The notes under the pieces: model-generated
Databases searched by the model: none
Told to the model about the DNA's origin: nothing
Seen by the model: the letters and a program-made list of their open reading frames with translations, nothing else
Part shown: positions 1 to 6,433 of the stretch, piece by piece
How positions within the stretch are numbered: position 1 is the first letter of the stretch
How the letters are laid out: each line of letters begins with the position of its first letter
Source of the DNA: Bacteroidota bacterium
Lineage (GTDB): Bacteria > Bacteroidota > Bacteroidia > Flavobacteriales_D > Crocinitomicaceae
Assembly (NCBI GenBank): GCA_016866375.1
Contig: VGMK01000100.1
Coordinates: 1 to 7,448, forward strand
Length of the DNA: 7,448 nucleotides
Direction: 5' to 3'
Translations under genes and position numbers: made by a program

Positions 1-318
1 CTAAGCATTTTTGTTTTGAAAGGTTGCCCACATTGTAAACGCACAATTCCATTCATTCAGAAATTACGCGAACGTAACGATCAAATAAGCATCCAATATG
101 TAATTGTAGGAAAACCCAATGATAGATATCCAGGATTTACAAATGAAATACCAAGTTTTTGTGAAAAAAAATACGAACCCAATCCAATCCTTTTGGCTCC
201 GATTACAACAGGTAGTTACCCGTGTATTGTATTATCAAATAATGGGAAAGCCGAAAAAAAATGGTCGAATGATGACTTTGGCATGAAAACGATGGATGTT
301 ATTGAGTCTTTTTTTTGA
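1..318 (+). CDS. Thioredoxin-fold protein with CPHC motif (5' end cut by window)
   Basis: The frame is open from base 1 to the TGA at 316-318, giving 105 codons, so the true start lies left of the window. A TTG at 16 is unlikely to be the start because it would cut off part of the first beta strand (LSIFVL) leading into the redox site. Visible features are a CPHC motif with cysteine codons at 25-27 and 34-36, an amphipathic helix after it, a second strand (YVIVG), and a later SYPCIVL segment whose Tyr-Pro matches the cis-proline position of thioredoxin-fold proteins. This fits a thiol-disulfide oxidoreductase or glutaredoxin-like protein. It may be the C-terminal domain of a larger protein, for example a membrane-anchored one, which the window cannot show. 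Substrate and compartment are unknown. It ends 62 bases before the first reductase gene and may share its transcript. The fold call is fairly firm; the specific role is not. Confidence 0.7.
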   Translation, partial: LSIFVLKGCPHCKRTIPFIQKLRERNDQISIQYVIVGKPNDRYPGFTNEIPSFCEKKYEPNPILLAPITTGSYPCIVLSNNGKAEKKWSNDDFGMKTMDVIESFF

Positions 319-372
319 ATGATGGAAAAAATTACATCGGAAGCGCAATTTAATAAGAACGATAATTATTAG
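319..372 (+). other. 17-codon ORF in the spacer, possible gene remnant or leader
   Basis: Two consecutive ATG codons (319 and 322) directly follow the TGA of the upstream thioredoxin-fold gene, in the same frame, and open a 17-codon ORF ending at TAG 370-372, eight bases before the next gene. The peptide begins MMEKITSEAQFNK, which resembles from memory the N-terminal start of many thioredoxin-like proteins (I-T-S-E-x-Q-F). It could be the stump of a second thioredoxin-type gene lost by deletion, a translational-coupling peptide, or chance. There is no evidence that it is expressed. Confidence 0.2.
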
Positions 373-380
373 CAAATAAA

Positions 381-1439
381 ATGTCCTCGCATTTTCATAC
401 CCTTAAAGTTAACGACGTGCGCAAAGAAACAAAAGACTGTGTGTCGGTGTCTTTGGAGCTTCCTACTGAACTCAAAACTATTTTTTCGTTTTTAGCAGGT
501 CAGTATTTGACTTTTAAAATTAAACTCAATAACACGGAAGTACGTAGGTCCTACTCCATCTGTTCCTCTCCCTTCGAAAATGAATGGAGAGTTGCTATTA
601 AACAGGTGGAAAATGGAATTTTCTCAACTTTCGCAAATACATCCTTAAAAAAAGGTGACACACTCGAGGTGATGCCACCGATGGGTAATTTTAAGTTAAC
701 TGCTGAAGACCAATCGAAGTCAATCGTCCTTTTTGCTGCTGGCAGTGGAATTACACCTATTTTTTCAATTTTGAAAAGCGTTTTGGAAGATGGAAAAGGT
801 GATGTTACACTCTTCTATGGGAACAAGGGATTTAATGGAATAATATTCAGGGAGGAACTTGAAGCATGGAAAAACAAGTATATGAATAGGCTTCGTATAG
901 TACATGTATTTTCCCGCGAAAGTCCGGGTAGTAAAATTCAAAAAGGCAGAATTAATAAAGAGAAATCTAATGATTTATTCGACGCTTTTTTAGCGAACAT
1001 AACCGTAGATAAAGTGTTTATATGTGGTCCTGAACAAATGATTTTAGATGTAAAAAGTTCTTTGATTGAAAAAGGAGTTGAACCTTCTAAAATTAATTTT
1101 GAACTTTTCGGAGTAAACTTAACCCAAGTCAAAAATAAAGAAGAAATCCGGCCATCATTTTCCACGAAAGTGGAAATTATCTTGGATGACGATTTAATTG
1201 ATTTTGTACTCGATTCAAATGGTCCAACAATTTTGGATGCTGCTCAACAAGCAGGGGCTGATTTGCCTTTTGCCTGTAAAGGGGGAGTGTGTTGTACTTG
1301 TAAGGCACGGGTGCTTGAGGGCTCTGTTACTATGGATGTAAATTATGCATTAACCCCAGAAGAAGTAAAACAAGGATACGTTCTTACCTGCCAAGCGCAC
1401 CCTACAACTACACATGTTAAAGTGACATTTGATGACTAA
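381..1439 (+). CDS. paaE: PaaE-type ferredoxin reductase (FAD / NAD(P) / 2Fe-2S), copy 1
   Basis: This 352-residue protein has the complete three-domain layout and usual length of PaaE (about 350 residues), the reductase subunit of phenylacetyl-CoA epoxidase. The N-terminal FAD domain (about 1-105) carries RSYS at 56-59. The NAD(P) domain (about 112-235) carries AAGSGITP at 119-126, YGN at 146-148, FSRE at 177-180 and CGP at 215-217. The C-terminal plant-type ferredoxin domain (about 262-352) has cluster ligands C299, C304, C307 and C337. In the known family, electrons pass from NADPH through FAD and the iron-sulfur cluster to a di-iron oxygenase in the cytoplasm. The start (MSSHFHTLKV) aligns well with known PaaE starts. 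It lies 8 bases before a paralogue. No paaABCD gene is visible nearby, so the partner oxygenase could be PaaABC encoded elsewhere or another hydroxylase. Family assignment is strong; the physiological substrate is inferred. Confidence 0.88.
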   Translation: MSSHFHTLKVNDVRKETKDCVSVSLELPTELKTIFSFLAGQYLTFKIKLNNTEVRRSYSICSSPFENEWRVAIKQVENGIFSTFANTSLKKGDTLEVMPPMGNFKLTAEDQSKSIVLFAAGSGITPIFSILKSVLEDGKGDVTLFYGNKGFNGIIFREELEAWKNKYMNRLRIVHVFSRESPGSKIQKGRINKEKSNDLFDAFLANITVDKVFICGPEQMILDVKSSLIEKGVEPSKINFELFGVNLTQVKNKEEIRPSFSTKVEIILDDDLIDFVLDSNGPTILDAAQQAGADLPFACKGGVCCTCKARVLEGSVTMDVNYALTPEEVKQGYVLTCQAHPTTTHVKVTFDD

Positions 1440-1447
1440 AAATAACA

Positions 1448-2497
1448 ATGGGATTATTTAATATTTTTAAATCGCAGGAAAATCTCAAAAATGGTTTTCA
1501 TGCACTAACAGTTAGAGATGTTCGGCAACTAACAGGAGAAAGTGTTGTTATCACGTTTGAGGTAGCGAATGAAAAAAAGCCATTTTTTCAATTCCAGCCG
1601 GGCCAATATGTGGATGTGGAAGCAACCATTACTGGTGAAAAAATTAGAAGATCGTACTCTATTTGTTCGTCAAATCTTGTTGATTTGTCAATTGGTATCA
1701 AAGCGGTTCCGCAAGGTAAAATGTCAAATTATTTGACAGGATTAAAGGTCGGTGATATCGTGAATATTTCTACACCAAAAGGTAATTTTATATCTAGCAA
1801 AAATGACGATTACATCGTTTGCATCGCAGCGGGCAGCGGCATTACACCAATTTTATCCATTTTAAGTAATTCGACCGCAAGAAAAGAGCTGTTTTTTGTA
1901 AATAAAACGCTCGGGCAAATGATGTTCACATCCGAAATTATGACGATCCCAAATCTGACCAAACACTTTTACCTAACTCAACAAAAAGAGGAAAATTATG
2001 TCTTTGGTCGTTTAACAAAAGAGGTCTTTATTTCAGAAATAAAATCGAATTTAGCTATTTTGAATGCAAGTGTTTTTTTCATCTGTGGACCGCATGAAAT
2101 GGTACTCGAAATAAAAGATGCACTCAAAATATTTGGTGTTTCTGAAGAAAAAATAAAAGTGGAACTATTTCAAGCAAAAGTTCCGGAGCCATTAGAGAAA
2201 AATGTTGATTTTTCGGGAAATTCTTCATTAGAGGTTATTCTTGACGGAGAAACCGTTCATTTGACAATGGAATCGTCTAAAAAAACTATATTGGAAAGCC
2301 TTGAAGCCAAAGGTATCGACGCCCCCTACTCATGCAGAGGTGGAGTTTGTTGCTCGTGCAAGGCAAAAGTTTTGGAAGGCGCTGTACGAATGAAAGTAAA
2401 CTACTCACTAACAGATGAAGAAGTAGCTGCTGGCTTTGTTTTGACCTGTCAAGCGCTTCCTAATGCCTCAAATATTAAACTTTCTTTCGATGAATAA
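1448..2497 (+). CDS. PaaE-like ferredoxin reductase, diverged copy 2
   Basis: This 349-residue paralogue of the gene just upstream has the same domain order: FAD domain with RSYS at 68-71, NAD(P) domain with AAGSGITP at 127-134 and CGP at 213-215, and a C-terminal ferredoxin domain with ligands C296, C301, C304 and C334. All flavin and cluster residues are intact, so it should be a working NAD(P)H-dependent reductase that passes electrons to an oxygenase or similar acceptor. It differs from copy 1 by an N-terminal extension of about 12 residues (MGLFNIFKSQEN), by FVNK where copy 1 has FYGNK, and by LTQQ where copy 1 has FSRE. The last two changes lie in the nucleotide-binding half and may alter cofactor preference. 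ATG 1448 is 8 bases after the previous stop, and the gene overlaps the next by 8 bases. Calling it PaaE proper is uncertain, so no symbol is given. Confidence 0.85.
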   Translation: MGLFNIFKSQENLKNGFHALTVRDVRQLTGESVVITFEVANEKKPFFQFQPGQYVDVEATITGEKIRRSYSICSSNLVDLSIGIKAVPQGKMSNYLTGLKVGDIVNISTPKGNFISSKNDDYIVCIAAGSGITPILSILSNSTARKELFFVNKTLGQMMFTSEIMTIPNLTKHFYLTQQKEENYVFGRLTKEVFISEIKSNLAILNASVFFICGPHEMVLEIKDALKIFGVSEEKIKVELFQAKVPEPLEKNVDFSGNSSLEVILDGETVHLTMESSKKTILESLEAKGIDAPYSCRGGVCCSCKAKVLEGAVRMKVNYSLTDEEVAAGFVLTCQALPNASNIKLSFDE

Positions 2498-3179
2498 GAA
2501 TGTGATAATTGTTGGTGCCAGTAGTGGGATAGGTTTAGAACTCACCCGACATTTTTCTTGCTTAAAGGGTTACAGAATCTTCGCGCTCTCACGAAACTGC
2601 AGCGATCTTGAGAAGGAATTTGAAAAACAAGCTCATGTTACTGTACATCGTTTTGATCTCGCGGCGGATGTACATTCGCAATTGGATAAAATCCCCTTTC
2701 CTGCAAACGGAATTGACTACCTGATCAATAATGCTGGGTTTTTGATTAAAAAACCTTTTGAGTTGATTTCCAAGGAGGAGTTTTCTCAATCGTTTGCGAT
2801 CAATGCCATTGGAGTGATGCAAACTGTACAATACCTTCTGCCATTCTTGAATGCTAAGTTTAGCCACATCGTAAATATTAGTTCCATGGGTGCATTTCAA
2901 GGATCCCTAAAATTTCCAGAATTAAGCGCTTATGCTGCTTCCAAAGCTGCAATCTGTAATTTTACTGAGGTATTTGCTACAGAATATGCCGACAGTACCA
3001 TAAAAATGAACTGTTTGTGCCTGGGTGCGGTAAATACAAAAATGTTGAAAGAAGCTTTTCCTAATTACGAGGCAAAGGTGACAGCGTCAGAAATGGCACA
3101 TTATATTGCTGATTTTACCCTTAATAGTGGATATCTGGTAAATGGTAAAATAGTCCCTGTAAGTTTAAGTACACCATAG
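2490..3179 (+). CDS. Short-chain dehydrogenase/reductase (SDR), classical type
   Basis: From ATG 2490 this is a 229-residue single-domain Rossmann protein. It shows the cofactor motif GASSGIG at 9-15, NNAG at 80-83, the structural Asn at 105 (INAIG), catalytic Ser132 in NISSMG, and Tyr148 and Lys152 in YAASK. An Arg just after the second strand (SRN, R35) suggests NADPH preference by family rule. The usual Pro-Gly after the sixth strand is replaced by Leu-Gly (LGAVNT), a mild oddity. An in-frame ATG at 2463 would add nine residues (MPQILNFLS) that do not belong to the fold and would deepen the overlap with the upstream gene, so 2490 is preferred. That start overlaps the upstream stop by 8 bases, which suggests translational coupling to the reductase pair. 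It oxidises or reduces an alcohol/carbonyl substrate that cannot be named from sequence; a role in the same oxidative pathway as the reductases is inference. Confidence 0.87.
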   Translation: MNKNVIIVGASSGIGLELTRHFSCLKGYRIFALSRNCSDLEKEFEKQAHVTVHRFDLAADVHSQLDKIPFPANGIDYLINNAGFLIKKPFELISKEEFSQSFAINAIGVMQTVQYLLPFLNAKFSHIVNISSMGAFQGSLKFPELSAYAASKAAICNFTEVFATEYADSTIKMNCLCLGAVNTKMLKEAFPNYEAKVTASEMAHYIADFTLNSGYLVNGKIVPVSLSTP

Positions 3180-3221
3180 TTCTATTTAATTCAATAACTT
3201 TTCTTAATTTTAATTGTAAGG

Positions 3222-4217
3222 ATGAAACCAAAAGTTTTGACTTCCGTCTTGTTTTGTTTTTTTTGGGTGTTTTCTTATGCTCAAGATATCCATTGGTCTC
3301 AATTTAACAATAACCAAATCTACCAAAATCCATCACAAGCAGGCTATTTTGATGGCGACTATCGCTTCATTGGAAATTACAGAGATCAATGGCGCAGCGT
3401 AACCGTTCCATTTAGTACCTTTTCGACCTCCTTCGACGCACGATACAAAAAGTGGGGAATTGGTGTACTTGCCTTCCACGACCAAGCTGGGGACGGAAAA
3501 TTTCGAACCATTGAAATTCAGGGAAATATCTCGCGCTCAATAAAATTAGTGAAAGATTCCAGCCAAATACTATGTTTTGGTCTAAATTTCGGAATGAACC
3601 ACAGACAAATCAATTGGGACTTGTTATACTTCGATAATCAATACAACGGTTATATTTTTGATCCGTCTGCTCCCACAAATGAAAATTTTCAGACCGCCAG
3701 AAAAACAAATGCAAATTTCGGGGTGGGTTCACTTTACGAGTGGAATTCAAAAACAAGAACAAAACTTCAAGTAGGAATAGGGGCATTCAACCTAAATCAA
3801 CCAGATCAAGGATTTTACACTGAATCAATTAAACGAGACATTCGATTTAATGGCTTTGCCAAAGCAGAGCTTCAGATAAATCCAATTTGGGATATTATTC
3901 CCTCGATTCAATATTCTCAACAAGGAATCTATAACGAGTTAATTTTCGGGAGTTCAGCAAGAGTTCACTTAACGCATAAAACTCAGGTGTATCAGGCACT
4001 TTATTTTGGTCTGTGGAACAGGAGTAAGGATGCTTTTTATCCATCCATTGGATATGAGTATAATGACTTTTTTGTCGGATTAAGTTATGATATTAATTAT
4101 TCAAAATTAGTTCCCGCGAGTAATATGCGCGGAGGTATTGAAGTAGCCCTGCGTTATGTCGTTAAAAAATTCAAACCGAAACGCGTTATCCACAGAGTAT
4201 GTCCAGATTATATTTAA
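3222..4217 (+). CDS. PorP/SprF-family type IX secretion-associated outer-membrane protein
   Basis: This 331-residue protein starts with a clear signal peptide (1-20, hydrophobic core FCFFWVFSYA, cleavage likely before Q21). It then has the family signature of the mature N-terminus: QDIHWSQF, then QIYQNPSQAGYFDGDYRF, then NYRDQWRSV with PFSTFSTSFD. The rest alternates short polar/aromatic stretches that look like beta strands, and it ends in a Lys/Arg-rich tail with a Cys-Pro (RVCPDYI), also typical. Family members are predicted outer-membrane barrels: PorP is a core T9SS component in Porphyromonas, and SprF-type paralogues help secrete or anchor particular partner proteins. No large adhesin with a T9SS sorting domain lies next to it here; the neighbour is instead a TPR/PD40/OmpA protein whose start overlaps this gene by 19 bases. 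It is probably a paralogue rather than the core porP, so no symbol is assigned. The 42-base gap upstream is the likeliest place for a promoter, but none is convincing. Confidence 0.9.
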   Translation: MKPKVLTSVLFCFFWVFSYAQDIHWSQFNNNQIYQNPSQAGYFDGDYRFIGNYRDQWRSVTVPFSTFSTSFDARYKKWGIGVLAFHDQAGDGKFRTIEIQGNISRSIKLVKDSSQILCFGLNFGMNHRQINWDLLYFDNQYNGYIFDPSAPTNENFQTARKTNANFGVGSLYEWNSKTRTKLQVGIGAFNLNQPDQGFYTESIKRDIRFNGFAKAELQINPIWDIIPSIQYSQQGIYNELIFGSSARVHLTHKTQVYQALYFGLWNRSKDAFYPSIGYEYNDFFVGLSYDINYSKLVPASNMRGGIEVALRYVVKKFKPKRVIHRVCPDYI

Positions 4218-6433
4218 TCGTAATTTTTTTTCTGCCTTTTTTTGTAGTCAGTCAAAAAACGCGGAAACTTGTTCAATTTGCTGATGAACAATATCAAAAG
4301 GGGGACTACTACTACGCCATCGAATACTATAAACAAGCCTTGTCAAAGGATTCAACAAATCTTGAAATCCGATGGAAGTATGCGGAAGCATTAAGGGCAT
4401 ACAAAGATTACATTGAAGCCGAGAAGCAATATTCAACGGTTTATTCTGTTGAAAAAGCAAATATTTATCCATCGGGTATTCTACAAATTGGATTGATGCA
4501 AAAGAATTTGGGTAATTACAAAAAAGCCATTGAAACTTTCAAAGTTGCCCAGAAAATATATGAAAATGATAAATCCAATTATTTGTACAAAAAGGCAGAA
4601 AGAGAGGTTCAGTCGACAAAATGGGCGATTACCAATCAGAGCGACACCATCAAACCCCTCAACAAATTACCACTTACGGTGAATTCTTTTGATGCAGAAT
4701 TTGGTCACCTCATTTACGACAACCAATTGATTTTTTCATCCCTGCGTGCGGACTCAATGGATGAAAATGAACAACAAGTTTATTCGCGGTCTTATAAGAC
4801 AAAACTCTACAAAGCTGAATTGCATAATGGTGATTTTTTGGGTAATGAACTCATCAACCCTTTAGCATTTGAAAAATTAAATTCAGGGAATGGTTCTTTC
4901 AGTTTGGATGGTCATTTTTTTTATTTCAGTATCTGTGAAGATAAAGGGTTTGATTACAGATGCAAGATTGCTCGCGCGGAATATCTTGGAGATGGTAATT
5001 GGGGTAAAGTAGATACCTTAACGAGTATGCTGAATGCACCCGGAAAAAATACGACCATGCCTCATATTGCAAAAATTAATGATAAAGAGGTGTTATTTTT
5101 TGCTTCCGATCGACAAGGGTCCTTCGGTTCGCTGGATATATGGTATGCTTTTAGGAACGGTAATGAATTCGAAAATCCAAGAAATATAAAAGAAATTAAC
5201 ACGATGGATGGGGAATTGACTCCCTGGTTTGACCTTAAAGAAAATAAATTATATTTCTCCTCCTCTTGGCACAATGGCTTCGGCGGAACAGATATTTTTT
5301 ACACCACCCTTGAAACTAAAAATAATGAGCTTGTCTTTAAATCGCCTGTAAACTTAGGACTACCAATTAATAGTTCGGCAAATGATCAGTATTTTTTCAA
5401 GCATAATGATACTGCATATATTTCTTCAAACAGGGTAGGTTCTTATTTTTCAAAAATCCCCACTTGTTGTAGCGACATCTTTGTTTCTTATCCTAAATCA
5501 ATTACGGATACCACAACAACCGGAGATAAAATAAGTAAAAAACTTCCGGTAACATTATATTTTCAAAACGACGAACCAGACGCCAAAACAACTGCAACGT
5601 CAACAAAATTGAATTATTTAAATTCCTATTCAATATACAAATCTAACTTTCCGAACTACAAAAAAGAAGTTTCCAAAGGTTTAACCGGTGCAATTGCTGA
5701 GAGTAGAATAAACGAGCTGGATGATTTTTTCATCAATTATGTTGATAAGGGAATGCGTGATTTAGAGGAATTGAAAGCTTTAGTTTTGAAAGAATTAAAA
5801 TTAGGACAGAAAATAACGCTCAGGATTAATGGACTCGCGAGTCCTCTTGCAAAAACTGAATACAATGTCAATTTAACGAAGCGGAGAATAGCATCACTAA
5901 TTAACTACTTCAAAGAAACGGATGGTGGTGAATTTTTACCATATATCAACAACCTTGCAAAAAATGGGGGTAAATTGAGTTTTATTAATGCTCCCTTTGG
6001 AGAATTTTTGGCAAATCAAAAAACAAGTGATAATTACTACGATCAAAAAAATTCAGTTTATTCTAAAGCCGCAGCAGTTGAGCGAAAAATACATATTGAA
6101 GAGGTTATTTATGATAATGCCGATTCTGAGTTCCCAATATCAGCAGAGGAAAGCGTTTACTCAGTAGGATTAAAAAAACAGGGCGAATTAATTACAGGTG
6201 CTCAAAAAATAAAAAATAATTCTTCCCGCAAGATCAACTTCAAAATTAATAACCCAAACAACTTCTTAAACATTCATGCCAATAAACCTTTCCTTGCACC
6301 AGGAGAAGAATCAACCCTTACTTTTGAATTGGATAGCTCATTACTGAATGGATTTCAGTGCATTGAATATAGTATTGTTGTGGAGGATTTTATAACTGAA
6401 TTAGATTTATTTTTAACGGTTGAAATTAAATAA
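4199..6433 (+). CDS. Secreted TPR / PD40 propeller / OmpA-like protein with C-terminal DUF1573-like domain
   Basis: This 744-residue protein has a signal peptide (1-18, core LYLIVIFFLPFFVV) without a lipobox cysteine, so it is probably soluble in the periplasm. Domains in order: about three TPRs (22-54, 55-88, 90-127); a PD40/WD40-like propeller (about 160-430) with repeated blade cores such as LIFSSLR, LFFASDR, LYFSSSW and AYISSNR, ending in CCSDIF; an OmpA-like domain (about 450-635) opening with LYFQNDEPD and containing GLASPLAKTEYN and LTKRR; and a final beta-rich domain (about 650-744) resembling DUF1573/ASH-type Ig domains (KNNSSRKINFKI, LAPGEES). The first three modules recall PorE, which is thought to tie the T9SS to peptidoglycan, but PorE is a lipoprotein and this is not. 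The Asp expected to bind peptidoglycan is Ser548, while Arg563 is kept. It overlaps the PorP/SprF gene by 19 bases, which suggests the two proteins work together at the outer membrane. ATG 4199 is chosen because it gives the signal peptide. Confidence 0.87.
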   Translation: MSRLYLIVIFFLPFFVVSQKTRKLVQFADEQYQKGDYYYAIEYYKQALSKDSTNLEIRWKYAEALRAYKDYIEAEKQYSTVYSVEKANIYPSGILQIGLMQKNLGNYKKAIETFKVAQKIYENDKSNYLYKKAEREVQSTKWAITNQSDTIKPLNKLPLTVNSFDAEFGHLIYDNQLIFSSLRADSMDENEQQVYSRSYKTKLYKAELHNGDFLGNELINPLAFEKLNSGNGSFSLDGHFFYFSICEDKGFDYRCKIARAEYLGDGNWGKVDTLTSMLNAPGKNTTMPHIAKINDKEVLFFASDRQGSFGSLDIWYAFRNGNEFENPRNIKEINTMDGELTPWFDLKENKLYFSSSWHNGFGGTDIFYTTLETKNNELVFKSPVNLGLPINSSANDQYFFKHNDTAYISSNRVGSYFSKIPTCCSDIFVSYPKSITDTTTTGDKISKKLPVTLYFQNDEPDAKTTATSTKLNYLNSYSIYKSNFPNYKKEVSKGLTGAIAESRINELDDFFINYVDKGMRDLEELKALVLKELKLGQKITLRINGLASPLAKTEYNVNLTKRRIASLINYFKETDGGEFLPYINNLAKNGGKLSFINAPFGEFLANQKTSDNYYDQKNSVYSKAAAVERKIHIEEVIYDNADSEFPISAEESVYSVGLKKQGELITGAQKIKNNSSRKINFKINNPNNFLNIHANKPFLAPGEESTLTFELDSSLLNGFQCIEYSIVVEDFITELDLFLTVEIK

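Noticed and set aside
938..1165. Minus-strand ORF of 75 codons inside the first reductase gene
   Set aside because: It lies wholly within a well-supported plus-strand gene and shows no recognisable motif.
2463..2489. Earlier ATG for the SDR
   Set aside because: The nine added residues precede the natural first beta strand of the Rossmann fold and would lengthen the overlap to 35 bases.
381..2497. Recent DNA duplication of the reductase gene
   Set aside because: Nucleotide similarity is limited to short conserved coding patches such as the ferredoxin cysteine region, so the duplication is old or the copies arrived separately.
2589..2900. Minus-strand ORF of 103 codons inside the SDR gene
   Set aside because: It is antisense to conserved SDR motifs, and its composition does not look like a real protein.
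3180..3221. Promoter or terminator between the SDR and PorP/SprF genes
   Set aside because: TAACTTTT at 3195-3202 only partly fits the Bacteroidota -7 box (TAnnTTTG), no matching -33 TTG is seen at the right distance, and no GC-rich hairpin followed by a T run is present.
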